In this document: piece after piece, positions 46,359 to 54,669 of the stretch | Layout of the letters: each line of letters opens with the position of its first letter | How positions within the stretch are numbered: position 1 is the stretch's first letter | Program-made: the position numbers and the translations under genes | From: Rhizobium pisi | GTDB taxonomy: Bacteria; Pseudomonadota; Alphaproteobacteria; Rhizobiales; Rhizobiaceae | Direction of reading: 5' to 3' | Assembly: GCF_003938655.1 (NCBI RefSeq) | Contig: NZ_RJJT01000010.1 | Coordinates: 62,001-126,000, forward strand | Length of the DNA stretch: 64,000 nucleotides | The notes under the pieces: generated by a model | What the model was told of the DNA's origin: nothing | The model's input: only the letters and a program-made list of their open reading frames with translations | Databases searched by the model: none

Positions 46359-46766
46359 ATGATAGCCGCCATGCCGCTGATGATTATCCCGTTTATTCTT
46401 TACAACCTGGCGATGCTCGGCCTGATGGGCGACGGCGGCATTGCTGCGTTGCATCATGACATCATCGTATTGTCGATGCTCTCCGGCGCGATCTGGAGCA
46501 TGGCGCTCGGCGATCTCTTCATCGTCATTGCACTCGTCGTGCTGTTTTTTGAAATCCTGAAAGCGACCAGAACCGGTCCCGGCAATCTGATCAACCACAT
46601 CTTGTCGATGCTGGTGTTCATCGCCTTCCTGGTCGAGTTTCTGCTCGTCCAGGATGCGGCAACTCAGGTATTCTTCATCTTGATGACGATCGCTCTGATC
46701 GATGTAATCGGCGGTTTCGCCGTCTCGATCCGCAGCGCCGGGCGGGATGTCTCAATCGGATTATAG
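46359..46766 (+). CDS. Small four-span integral membrane protein
   Basis: The product is 135 residues from the ATG at 46359, with CAGGAG before it. Four hydrophobic segments are visible (MPLMIIPFILYNLAML, MALGDLFIVIALVVLFFEIL, ILSMLVFIAFLVEFLLV, VFFILMTIALIDVIGGFAVSI). No family name is recalled with certainty. Its stop codon overlaps the end of phaR on the other strand. Confidence 0.75.
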   Translation: MIAAMPLMIIPFILYNLAMLGLMGDGGIAALHHDIIVLSMLSGAIWSMALGDLFIVIALVVLFFEILKATRTGPGNLINHILSMLVFIAFLVEFLLVQDAATQVFFILMTIALIDVIGGFAVSIRSAGRDVSIGL

Positions 46767-47333
46767 GTTGTCGAGCTTGGTCTGGAGGGCGCGCAGCTGT
46801 TCCTTCAGCTCGTCGATATCCTTGGCCTCGGCCTTGCGGCTTTCCTTGGCGGGCGGCGTCATGAAGGGCGAGAACATCTGCATCGCCTGCTGAAACAGCT
46901 CGGTGTTGCGGCGAACCTGGTCTTCCACCATCTGCATCGGCAATTGCAGGTTCTTGCCGATCGGCGTCTCGCCGAAGGCGCGGTTCACCTGTTCGCGCAT
47001 CTGCGCCTGCTGCTCGGTGAAGGCGCGCATGGAATGTTCGAGAAAGCTCGGCACGACCATCTGCATCTGGTCGCCGTAATAGGTGATGAGCTGGCGCAGG
47101 AAGGAGATCGGAAGCAGCGTGTTGCCGGTCTTCGATTCCTGTTCGAAGATGATCTGGGTCAGCACCGAATGGGTGATATCATCTCCGCTTTTTGCATCCT
47201 GGACGATAAAATCCTCGCCCTTCTTCACCATCTCCGCCAGATCTTCCAGCGTCACATAGGTGCTGGTGCCTGTATTGTATAAGCGGCGATTGGCGTATTT
47301 CTTGATGACTATCTGACCCTCATGCTTCGCCAT
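46761..47333 (-). CDS. phaR: Polyhydroxyalkanoate synthesis repressor PhaR
   Basis: The product is 190 residues from the ATG at 47333 (MAKHEGQIVIKKYANRRLYNTGTSTYVTLEDLAEMVK). The N-terminal PHB/PHA accumulation regulator DNA-binding domain is clear (KKYANRRLYNT) and continues through DITHSVLTQIIFEQE; a coiled C-terminal tail rich in Q, E and K follows. PhaR binds PHB and represses phasin and synthesis genes. It is divergent from phaA-phaB, with palindromes between them that could be its operators or those of another regulator. Rhizobial literature also uses the name aniA. Confidence 0.93.
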   Translation of the reverse strand: MAKHEGQIVIKKYANRRLYNTGTSTYVTLEDLAEMVKKGEDFIVQDAKSGDDITHSVLTQIIFEQESKTGNTLLPISFLRQLITYYGDQMQMVVPSFLEHSMRAFTEQQAQMREQVNRAFGETPIGKNLQLPMQMVEDQVRRNTELFQQAMQMFSPFMTPPAKESRKAEAKDIDELKEQLRALQTKLDNL

Positions 47334-47502
47334 ATCAGTCTCCTGAACCCCCGTCTGATTTATGGATGTTCCTCCACTTGAGACTGTAAACGCAAAAGAA
47401 GGCCGGTGACAATCTCTTTGTGCGATGCGGCAAACCTTTAACAGAGCAGATGAATCGGCTTTGGCAGCTACCGGCGAAAAATGGCGACCCCCGGTCTTCG
47501 CG

Positions 47503-47547
47503 TTTGACTTGTGGTCAAAGCTTTGCCAGTTTCCACTTATGTAAGTG
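47503..47547. promoter_or_regulatory. Two palindromes in the phaR–phaA divergent region
   Basis: TTTGAC-N5-GTCAAA at 47503-47519 and CACTTA-TG-TAAGTG at 47534-47547. Both are perfect dyads 25-70 bases before the phaA ATG. They are candidate operators in the region where PhaR or an N-regulator would act. I do not know a matching consensus. Confidence 0.45.
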
Positions 47548-47571
47548 AGACGAAAAACGAGGAGCGTCCCC

Positions 47572-48753
47572 ATGAGCAATTCATCCATCGTCATCGCTAG
47601 CGCAGGGCGAACAGCGGTCGGTTCGTTCAACGGCGCTTTCGGCACAGTTCCCGCGCATGAGCTCGGGGCGGCCGTCATCAAGGGGGTGCTTGCTCGCGCC
47701 GGCGTCGATGCCGCCGAGGTGGACGAGGTGATCCTCGGCCAGGTGCTTGCCGCCGGCGAAGGCCAGAATCCTGCCCGCCAGGCAGCGATGAAGGCCGGCG
47801 TTCCGAAGGAAGCAACAGCCTGGGGCGTCAACCAGCTCTGCGGCTCCGGCCTGCGCGCCGTGGCGCTCGGCATGCAGCAGATCGCCACTGGCGACGCCAG
47901 GATCATCGTTGCCGGCGGCCAGGAATCCATGTCGATGGCGCCGCATGCCGCGCATCTGCGCGGCGGCGTCAAGATGGGCGACATGAAGATGGTCGACACC
48001 ATGATCAAGGACGGTCTGACCGACGCTTTCCACGGCTATCACATGGGCGTCACCGCTGAAAATATCGCGCGTCAGTGGCAACTTTCGCGCGACGACCAGG
48101 ACCAGTTCGCCGTCGCCTCGCAGAACAAGGCGGAGGCGGCACAGAAGGCTGGCCGCTTTGCCGACGAAATCATCCCCTACGTCATCCAGACCCGCAAGGG
48201 CGACGTGACCGTCGATGCCGACGAATATATCCGCCACGGCGCCACGCTGGAGGCAATGGGCAAGCTGCGCCCGGCCTTCGACAAGGAAGGCACGGTCACC
48301 GCCGCGAATGCCTCCGGCCTCAATGACGGCGCCGCCGCGGCAGTGCTGATGAGTGAGGCGGAAGCTGTCCGTCGCGGCATCCAGCCGCTCGCCCGTATCG
48401 TGTCCTGGGCAACGGCCGGCGTCGATCCGTCAATCATGGGTACCGGCCCGATCCCGGCTTCGCGCAAGGCGCTCGAAAAGGCCGGCTGGTCGGTCGGCGA
48501 TCTTGATCTCGTCGAAGCCAATGAGGCCTTCGCTGCGCAGGCCTGCGCCGTCACTAAGGATCTCGGATGGGATCCCGGCATCGTCAATGTCAACGGCGGC
48601 GCGATCGCGATCGGCCATCCCATCGGCGCATCCGGCGCACGCATTCTCAACACGCTGCTGTTCGAAATGAAGCGGCGCGGCGCAAAGAAGGGCCTTGCCA
48701 CCCTTTGCATCGGCGGCGGCATGGGTGTCGCCATGTGCTTCGAAGCACTTTAA
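47572..48753 (+). CDS. phaA: Acetyl-CoA acetyltransferase (beta-ketothiolase)
   Basis: The product is 393 residues from the ATG at 47572. The thiolase fold is complete: the acylated cysteine in [14 protein letters not shown], the histidine of [17 protein letters not shown], and [15 protein letters not shown] with the second catalytic cysteine. It joins two acetyl-CoA to acetoacetyl-CoA, the first step of PHB synthesis. phaB follows by 71 bases. Confidence 0.95.
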   Translation: MSNSSIVIASAGRTAVGSFNGAFGTVPAHELGAAVIKGVLARAGVDAAEVDEVILGQVLAAGEGQNPARQAAMKAGVPKEATAWGVNQLCGSGLRAVALGMQQIATGDARIIVAGGQESMSMAPHAAHLRGGVKMGDMKMVDTMIKDGLTDAFHGYHMGVTAENIARQWQLSRDDQDQFAVASQNKAEAAQKAGRFADEIIPYVIQTRKGDVTVDADEYIRHGATLEAMGKLRPAFDKEGTVTAANASGLNDGAAAAVLMSEAEAVRRGIQPLARIVSWATAGVDPSIMGTGPIPASRKALEKAGWSVGDLDLVEANEAFAAQACAVTKDLGWDPGIVNVNGGAIAIGHPIGASGARILNTLLFEMKRRGAKKGLATLCIGGGMGVAMCFEAL

Positions 48754-48824
48754 ATAGCATACGATCCGAGTTTGATTAAAAGTCCTGCCGGGTGGCGGGA
48801 CAAAAAACAAAAGGGGAGCGGAAC

Positions 48825-49550
48825 ATGAGCAGAGTGGCTTTGGTCACCGGGGGTACTCGCGGCATCGGTGCAGCCATATCGCTGGCGTTGAAAAACGCCG
48901 GATACAGGGTTGCGGCCAACTATGCCGGCAACGACGAGAAGGCCAGAGCCTTCCACGACGCCACCGGCATTGCCGTGTTCAAATGGGATGTTTCGGACTA
49001 CGCCGCCTGCGGCGAGGGAATAGCCAGGATCGAAAGCGAGATCGGACCGGTCGAAATTCTCGTCAACAATGCCGGCATCACCCGCGATGCGATGTTCCAC
49101 AAAATGTCGCCGCAGCAGTGGCACGAGGTGATTAATACCAACCTCAGCGGCCTGTTCAATATGACTCACCAGGTCTGGACCGGCATGCGCGACCGCAGCT
49201 TCGGCCGTATCGTCAATATCTCGTCCATCAACGGCCAGAAGGGCCAGATGGGCCAGGTGAACTATTCCGCGGCCAAGGCCGGCGATCTAGGCTTCACCAA
49301 GGCGCTGGCCCAGGAAGGCGCGGCGAAAAACATCACCGTCAACGCCATCTGCCCCGGTTACATCGGAACGGAGATGGTGCTTGCCGTGCCGGAGAAGGTG
49401 CTGAACGAACGCATCATCCCGCAGATTCCGGTCGGCCGTCTTGGCGAGCCGGAAGAGATCGCGCGCTGCGTCACCTTCCTTGTCTCCGACGATGCCGGCT
49501 TCATCACCGGCTCGACGCTGAGCGCCAATGGCGGGCAGTTCTTCGCCTAA
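48825..49550 (+). CDS. phaB: Acetoacetyl-CoA reductase
   Basis: The product is 241 residues from the ATG at 48825, with AGGGGAGCGG before it. It is a short-chain dehydrogenase with TGGTRGIGAAIS for NADPH, NNAGI, and the catalytic S / Y-x-x-x-K (ISSINGQKGQMGQVNYSAAKAG). It reduces acetoacetyl-CoA to (R)-3-hydroxybutyryl-CoA, the PHB monomer. The PHB synthase gene phaC is not in this window. Confidence 0.95.
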   Translation: MSRVALVTGGTRGIGAAISLALKNAGYRVAANYAGNDEKARAFHDATGIAVFKWDVSDYAACGEGIARIESEIGPVEILVNNAGITRDAMFHKMSPQQWHEVINTNLSGLFNMTHQVWTGMRDRSFGRIVNISSINGQKGQMGQVNYSAAKAGDLGFTKALAQEGAAKNITVNAICPGYIGTEMVLAVPEKVLNERIIPQIPVGRLGEPEEIARCVTFLVSDDAGFITGSTLSANGGQFFA

Positions 49551-49914
49551 TCGGGTCGCAATCTTTCAGATTCGTTCCCCGCGCTTTCGGTCTTTGTTCT
49601 TACGTATGTCGCGCAAAACCGCTGCACAGTTTTGCGCGACATGCTTTAGCACCCAGCCCGAAAATCGAGATCGATTTTCGAAAGGGTCATGTGTGGATTG
49701 AAAGTGATGGCGCGTCCGGCAGGACGCGCTCGGATTGTTCAGAAAGTCCGCCAACGCCTCTCTTCGGCATGCTCTGGCTTGTCCCGAGCATCTACGCACA
49801 ATCGATACGCAGCAGATCCTCAGCACAAGGCCGAGGATGACACCGGGAGTGCGCGTTCCCCCGAAGCGGATAGGCACGAGAGCGATGCCAGACTGGTGGC
49901 TGTTTCGCGAAAGC
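49551..49914. other. Intergenic region after phaB
   Basis: About 360 bases downstream of phaB and of the minus-strand small gene. It carries the two-hairpin repeat at 49608-49680. The rest shows no gene that I would support. Confidence 0.55.
49608..49680. repeat. Two-hairpin intergenic repeat, copy A
   Basis: A 12-bp perfect stem GTCGCGCAAAAC / GTTTTGCGCGAC is followed by ATGCTTTAG and a second perfect stem CGAAAATCGA-GA-TCGATTTTCG. The first hairpin and the ATGCTTTA tail recur in similar form at 57843-57880. It looks like one of the dispersed palindromic elements of rhizobial chromosomes. Confidence 0.65.
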
Positions 49915-50070
49915 TTAAGAGCGGCGGTCGGTCGGGTGCCGTTGTGCGCGGACCTTGACCGGCACTTTTCGTAGTGAGCGGCCTTCATTGCGAAGGGCTG
50001 ACATTGCGGTCATCAGGAATGCCGATGCGATGAGAACGGCGACGGCGGAATTCAGGAAAATCTGTGCCAT
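49915..50070 (-). CDS. Small membrane protein (51 residues)
   Basis: The frame runs from an ATG at 50070 preceded on the minus strand by AAAGGAACTCTTCC, a good ribosome binding site. The product MAQIFLNSAVAVLIASAFLM... has one N-terminal membrane helix and a very basic tail (LRKVPVKVRAQRHPTDRRS). No family is recognised. The ribosome binding site and the sensible topology favour a real gene. Confidence 0.5.
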   Translation of the reverse strand: MAQIFLNSAVAVLIASAFLMTAMSALRNEGRSLRKVPVKVRAQRHPTDRRS

Positions 50071-50226
50071 GGAAGAGTTCCTTTCAGGCGCGTGAGGCGG
50101 CTTCTGCCTGCCCCGGGTGGCGGGCTCGTGCCTGCCTTTGCGCTCATGAAGGAAATATGCGCCTGCCTTTTGAGTGCCGGTAGGTTTGACTTTCGCGACC
50201 GATCGTCAACGCCATATTGACGGATG

Positions 50227-50256
50227 AAAAAGAAAACGGGCGCTGAAGCGCCCGTT
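50227..50256 (-). terminator. Intrinsic terminator of the DUF3309–lipoprotein unit
   Basis: On the minus strand, AACGGGCGCT-TC-AGCGCCCGTT is followed by TTCTTTTT, 24 bases after the lipoprotein stop. Confidence 0.85.
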
Positions 50257-50279
50257 GGGAGTCCGATATGGGTTGCTGA

Positions 50280-50534
50280 TCAGCAACGAGCCTCGTAGCG
50301 GCGGCCGTAGCGGTCACGATAGATGCAGTAGCCGCGGCGCTCGACCGAATGGCCGATGAGCGCACCGGTCAGGCCACCCGCAACGGCGCCGACGGCGGCA
50401 CCACCCCAGCTGTTGGTGACGACACCGCCGATGACCGCGCCGGTGCCGGCGCCGATCGCCGTGCCTTGCTCGGTCGCCGTGCAGGATGCCAGAGCGCCGA
50501 CGAGTGCGCCAACAAGAACAATCTTCTTCATCAT
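50280..50534 (-). CDS. Glycine-zipper small lipoprotein
   Basis: The product is 84 residues from the ATG at 50534. The signal sequence ends in a lipobox (LVGALASC, Cys18). The mature part is a glycine-zipper (GTAIGAGTGAVIGGVV ... GAAVGAVAGGLTGALIG) with a basic Tyr/Arg-rich C-terminus (YRDRYGRRYEARC). Such Rick17kDa/SlyB-like small lipoproteins lie in the outer membrane and are often induced by envelope stress. It follows the DUF3309 gene by 26 bases and shares its terminator. Confidence 0.85.
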   Translation of the reverse strand: MMKKIVLVGALVGALASCTATEQGTAIGAGTGAVIGGVVTNSWGGAAVGAVAGGLTGALIGHSVERRGYCIYRDRYGRRYEARC

Positions 50535-50560
50535 GTCGTAACTCCCCAGTTTGGTGGCCT

Positions 50561-50716
50561 TTAGATGCGGCCCATTAGTACAAGGATAATGATAATGACG
50601 AGAACTAGCCCCAAACCGCCGGAAGGTCCATAGCCCCAGCCACGGCTGTAGCCCCAATTCGGCAAGGCTCCGATCAGCAGCAGAATGAGGATAATAAGAA
50701 GTATCGTTCCAAGCAT
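50561..50716 (-). CDS. DUF3309 small membrane protein
   Basis: The product is 51 residues from the ATG at 50716, preceded on the minus strand by GAAGGGAACATACC. The sequence starts MLGTILLIILILLLIGALP, then a NWGYSRGWGYGPSGG turn and a second hydrophobic helix LGLVLVIIIILVLMG. This is the DUF3309 pattern of two helices around a W/Y/G-rich turn. Function is unknown. It is likely the first gene of an operon with the lipoprotein, under a possible general-stress promoter. Confidence 0.88.
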   Translation of the reverse strand: MLGTILLIILILLLIGALPNWGYSRGWGYGPSGGLGLVLVIIIILVLMGRI

Positions 50717-50758
50717 GGTATGTTCCCTTCATTTCATCCGCATTTTCGATGGACGAGA

Positions 50759-50783
50759 AACACGCATTGGCGATTTTTGTTCC
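50759..50783 (-). promoter_or_regulatory. EcfG/RpoE2-type promoter candidate for DUF3309–lipoprotein
   Basis: On the minus strand, GGAAC (50783-50779), 16 bases, then TGTT (50762-50759). It agrees with the remembered GGAAC-N18/19-TT pattern. Transcription would start about 36 bases before the DUF3309 ATG. Confidence 0.5.
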
Positions 50784-50836
50784 CGGTTCAGCGCTGGAAA
50801 TGTGGCGCGCTCTGGTCTCCGTCATTCCGGAAAATC

Positions 50837-51345
50837 GCTCATATGGTTAAAAAGGCATTTAAATACAATATGTTGCGGTGAACAAAGCGGGAAAGTTGCA
50901 ATGTCGCCGATTCGTCAGCGATTCGTTCCGTTTTTGATCGACGCGCCGCTCTCGGCCACTTCGGCTTAACGTCTTCTGAATCCGGCTTTCCAAAGATTAA
51001 TGCCGATGCGGGGATACAAGACGAGGAGATCTGTCGGCGATCCGCATCTAGCGTTCCGGTGCTGCTTCGCCACCAGATGTGGTCGTGAACGAAAGGCGAA
51101 AATGGCGCGGTCAGCGATTCGTCTCCGATTCGTTCCGGCTTTGGTCGAGAGGTTAATTTCGGGCGCAATTTTCGATTGCCGGCGATCCGTCAGACACGAT
51201 GGATCGCGATGGCGAAAATGCGAAGGAGCGGGAGTCACACGATTCAGCATCTAGTGGGAAAAAGTGATTCAAAATCAATACTTAGCCGTGAACAAAAGCT
51301 GAATCAGCTGGAGTCAGCGATTCGTCGCTGATTCGTTCTCACGCT
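50837..51345. repeat. Three degenerate repeat units upstream of the helicase gene
   Basis: Each unit contains GTGAAC(A/G)AA at 50878, 51085 and 51288, followed about 30 bases later by tandem GATTCGT motifs. Spacing is 207 and 203 bases. Units 2 and 3 also share GCATCTAG exactly 33 bases before GTGAAC; unit 1 is diverged there. Read on the minus strand, all three units encode a similar phrase, ERI-x-DES-x-T...S-x-FVH. The rest of each unit is poorly conserved. No convincing gene is present in this tract. Confidence 0.65.
51314..51331. other. Perfect hairpin with TTCG loop in repeat unit 3
   Basis: TCAGCGA-TTCG-TCGCTGA, 7-bp perfect stem with the very stable UUCG loop in RNA. The corresponding position in unit 1 forms the same hairpin with one mismatch; unit 2 has two mismatches. 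It lies about 185 bases before the helicase start. Confidence 0.6.
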
Positions 51346-51514
51346 GTTCCGAATCGCAAAAGCGGATGTTCCGCAGGACTCGTAAAGGTCGCAATCCCGG
51401 TGGCATTTTTGAAATCTTCCCTTGCGTTTGCGGCGGCGGCTGTCCATGTGTTCTGTGCTTCAATCTGGGGGAGCGAGATTTTCCTGGGGCCTTTGGCCTC
51501 GTTTGCATGGATCC

Positions 51515-54500
51515 ATGACTCTGACTTCGCAGCCGATGATTCTGAGCGGGCGCGGTGTGACCGCAGTGCTCGGACCAACCAATACCGGCAAGACCCATTA
51601 TGCCATCGAGCGCATGGTCGCGCACGGGACCGGCGTGATCGGCCTGCCGCTCCGGCTTCTGGCGCGCGAGGTCTATACGCGGGTGGTCGAGAAGGTCGGC
51701 GTGCAGAACGTGGCGCTCGTCACCGGCGAGGAAAAAATTTCGCCGCCCAATGCGCGGTTTTCCGTCTGCACCGTCGAGGCAATGCCGCGTGAGACCAAGG
51801 CCGCTTTCGTCGCGATCGACGAGGTGCAGCTCGCCGGTGATCTCGAGCGTGGCCATATCTTCACCGACCGCATCCTGCATCTTCGCGGCCGTGAGGAAAC
51901 GCTGCTGCTCGGCGCGGCGACGATGCGGCCGATCCTGCAGCAGCTTCTGCCCGGCATCACCGTCGTCGAGCGGCCGCGGCTTTCGCATCTTTTCTACGCC
52001 GGACAGAAGAAGATCACTCGGCTGCCGCAGCGCTCGGCCATCGTCGCCTTCTCGGCCGACGAGGTCTATGCCATTGCCGAGCTCATCCGCCGGCAGCGCG
52101 GTGGCGCGGCGGTCGTGCTGGGGGCGCTGAGCCCCCGCACCCGCAATTCGCAGGTGGCGCTTTATCAGGCGGGCGACGTCGAATATCTGGTGGCGACCGA
52201 TGCGATCGGCATGGGCCTCAATCTCGATGTCGATCACGTCGCCTTCGCCCAGGACCGGAAATTCGACGGCTACCAGTTTCGCAATCTCAATCCGGCCGAA
52301 CTCGGCCAGGTCGCCGGGCGCGCCGGCCGGCACGTGCGCGACGGGACCTTTGGCGTCACCGGGCAGGTCTCGCCCTTCGACGAGGAACTGGTGCAGCGTA
52401 TCGAGGGGCATGAATTCGACAACGTCAAGGTTCTGCAGTGGCGCACGACCGCGATGGATTTCTCCTCGATCCCGTCGTTGCGCGCCAGCCTCGAAGTAGG
52501 GCCGCGCGTGCCGGGGCTGACGCGGGCACTGCCGGCCGTCGACCAACAGGCGCTGGAGCAGCTTTCTCGCTACCCCGAGATCATCGATCTTGCCGATAGG
52601 CCCGAGCGCGTCGAAAAACTCTGGGAGGCTTGTGCGCTTCCCGACTACCGGCGTATTACCCCGGCACAACATGCCGATCTTATTTCGACCCTCTTTTCCG
52701 ATCTCGTGCGCTATGGCACGGTGAACGAACAGTTTCTCGCGGAGCAGGTTCATCGCTCCGATCGGACAGATGGGGAAATTGACACGCTTTCGGCGCGAAT
52801 CGCGCAGATAAGGACCTGGACCTACGTTTCGAATCGTCCCGGCTGGCTGGCCGATCCGACACATTGGCAGGAAAAGACGCGGGAAATCGAAGATCGATTG
52901 TCCGATGCGTTACATGAGAGGTTGACGAAACGCTTTGTTGATCGCAGGACATCTGTGCTCATGAAGCGCCTGAGAGAGAATGCGATGCTGGAAGCTGAAA
53001 TCAGTGTGAATGGCGATGTCTTCGTTGAAGGACATCATGTAGGGCAATTGAGCGGATTCCGCTTCACGCCGGTGGCGGGAACGGATGGACCGGATGCCAA
53101 GGCGGTTCAGGCTGCGTCGCAGAAGGCGCTCGCGCTCGAGTTCGAAGCCCGAGCGGCGCGGATGCATGCCGCGGGCAACAGCGATCTGGCGATCGGTTCG
53201 GACGGGCTGATCCGCTGGCTCGGCGACCCGGTGGGGCGGCTGTCGGGCAGCGATCACATCATGCGTCCGCGCGTGATCCTTCTGGCCGACGAACAGTTGA
53301 CGGGCAATGCCCGCGATCACGTCGCCGCCCGGATAGAACGCTTCGTCAATCATCATATCAGCACGGTGCTGAAGGCGCTCGACGATCTGTCGCGCGCCGA
53401 AGATCTGCAGGGTCTCGCCAAGGGGCTGGCCTTCCAGCTCGTCGAGAATCTCGGCGTGCTCTTCCGCCGCGACGTGACCGAGGAAGTTAAGTCGTTGGAC
53501 CAGGAGGCGCGCGCCTCGATGCGCCGCTATGGCGTGCGGTTCGGTGCCTACCATATCTTCGTTCCGGCACTTCTGAAGCCCGCGCCTGCCGAGCTTATTA
53601 CGCTGCTCTGGGCATTGAAGAACGACGGTCTCGACAAGCCCGGTTACGGCGATCTCATTCCCGTGCTCGCCGCCGGCCGCACCTCCGTCGTCACCGATCC
53701 GAGCTTCGAGCGGATGTTCTACAAGCTCGCCGGCTTCCGCTTCCTCGGCAAGCGCGCCGTGCGTATCGACATTCTGGAACGGCTTGCCGATATCATCCGT
53801 CCGCTGCTGCAGTGGAAGCCCGGCCAGAACAACCGTCCGGAGGGCGCCTACGACGGCCGCCGCTTCACGACGACGACGGCGATGCTGTCGATCCTCGGCG
53901 CAACGCTCGAGGACATGGAAGAAATTCTCAAAGGCCTCGGCTATCGCGCCGATGCGGTGAAGGCGGAAGAGGCATCGGCCTATCTTGCGACGCAGGATGC
54001 GACCTCCGCGCCTGCTGCCTCGACGGAAACGGCCGCGGAAGAGACGGCCGACAAGGCCGATCACGACGATGCCGACGCAGCAGCCGAAGAGACTGCCGCC
54101 GAGGCGCCCGCAACCGAGGCACCTGTCGCGGAAACGGCTCCGACCGAAGCGGCGGAAGCATCTGCTCCCACAGAGGCGGTGGCCGCTCTTGGGGAAACCG
54201 GCGAGCCGGTGGAGCCGAAGCCGGTCCTCCTCTGGCGTCTCGGCGGCCGCAACGACAATCAGCGCCAGGCGCGCGGCGGCCATGGTGAGCGCCGTGGCGG
54301 CCAGGAGCGCGGTCAGAACCAGCAGGAACGCGGCGACCGCAATCGCCGGCCGGGCGGCGGCGAAGGAAATCGCGGCGGTGACGGCCGCGACAACAATCGC
54401 CCCAACCGCGGCAAGGACGGCGACGGCCGTGACGGCGGCAAGCCGCAGCAGGCGAGAGGCGATCGCAAGGACCAGCCGCGCGGCGACCGGCAGGACCGTG

Positions 54501-54667
54501 GCGACCGCAAGGATCGCGGTGAGCGTAACGATCGCAACGACCGCAACAACAATCGGGGCTCGCAGCCGCTGCGCTTCGAGGCCAAGCCGCCGCGCAAGGA
54601 GAAGCCGATCGATCCGGATTCGCCGTTCGCCAAGCTCGCGGCTCTCAAGGAGCAAATGAAGAAGTAA
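51515..54667 (+). CDS. Suv3-like RNA helicase with an Arg/Asp/Asn/Gly-rich tail
   Basis: About 1,050 residues from the ATG at 51515; the frame opens earlier, so the start could be further upstream. Walker A (GPTNTGKT, residues 20-27), DEVQ in AIDEVQLAG, and the motif VI region VAGRAGRHVRDG define a superfamily 2 helicase of the SUV3/SUPV3L1 type, followed by the Suv3 C-terminal block near RTWTYVSNRPGWLADP. After about residue 840 comes an Ala/Glu/Thr-rich stretch, then repeated RGGQERGQ and GDRKDRGDRNDR-like sequence, likely disordered and RNA-binding. It resembles what I recall of Rhodobacter MgpS. Only two bases separate it from the S4 gene. Confidence 0.88.
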   Translation: MTLTSQPMILSGRGVTAVLGPTNTGKTHYAIERMVAHGTGVIGLPLRLLAREVYTRVVEKVGVQNVALVTGEEKISPPNARFSVCTVEAMPRETKAAFVAIDEVQLAGDLERGHIFTDRILHLRGREETLLLGAATMRPILQQLLPGITVVERPRLSHLFYAGQKKITRLPQRSAIVAFSADEVYAIAELIRRQRGGAAVVLGALSPRTRNSQVALYQAGDVEYLVATDAIGMGLNLDVDHVAFAQDRKFDGYQFRNLNPAELGQVAGRAGRHVRDGTFGVTGQVSPFDEELVQRIEGHEFDNVKVLQWRTTAMDFSSIPSLRASLEVGPRVPGLTRALPAVDQQALEQLSRYPEIIDLADRPERVEKLWEACALPDYRRITPAQHADLISTLFSDLVRYGTVNEQFLAEQVHRSDRTDGEIDTLSARIAQIRTWTYVSNRPGWLADPTHWQEKTREIEDRLSDALHERLTKRFVDRRTSVLMKRLRENAMLEAEISVNGDVFVEGHHVGQLSGFRFTPVAGTDGPDAKAVQAASQKALALEFEARAARMHAAGNSDLAIGSDGLIRWLGDPVGRLSGSDHIMRPRVILLADEQLTGNARDHVAARIERFVNHHISTVLKALDDLSRAEDLQGLAKGLAFQLVENLGVLFRRDVTEEVKSLDQEARASMRRYGVRFGAYHIFVPALLKPAPAELITLLWALKNDGLDKPGYGDLIPVLAAGRTSVVTDPSFERMFYKLAGFRFLGKRAVRIDILERLADIIRPLLQWKPGQNNRPEGAYDGRRFTTTTAMLSILGATLEDMEEILKGLGYRADAVKAEEASAYLATQDATSAPAASTETAAEETADKADHDDADAAAEETAAEAPATEAPVAETAPTEAAEASAPTEAVAALGETGEPVEPKPVLLWRLGGRNDNQRQARGGHGERRGGQERGQNQQERGDRNRRPGGGEGNRGGDGRDNNRPNRGKDGDGRDGGKPQQARGDRKDQPRGDRQDRGDRKDRGERNDRNDRNNNRGSQPLRFEAKPPRKEKPIDPDSPFAKLAALKEQMKK

Positions 54668-54669
54668 TC

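Noticed and set aside
49566..49988. 140-codon minus-strand frame after phaB
   Set aside because: It runs through the palindromic repeat, lacks a ribosome binding site and overlaps the better supported 51-residue gene.
50839..51250. Minus-strand frames of 94-109 codons in the repeat tract
   Set aside because: Composition is unlike a protein, the three units do not stay in one frame, and no ribosome binding site is seen. Kept only as a repeat observation.
51422..51514. Earlier start for the helicase adding 31 residues
   Set aside because: The extra residues (MRLRRRLSMCSVLQSGG) are not helicase-like; however, the true start was not proven, so this is a preference only.
51494..54667. CRISPR array suggested by the repeats just upstream of a helicase
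   Set aside because: The units are degenerate, spaced over 200 bases and without cas genes nearby; they do not form repeat-spacer units.
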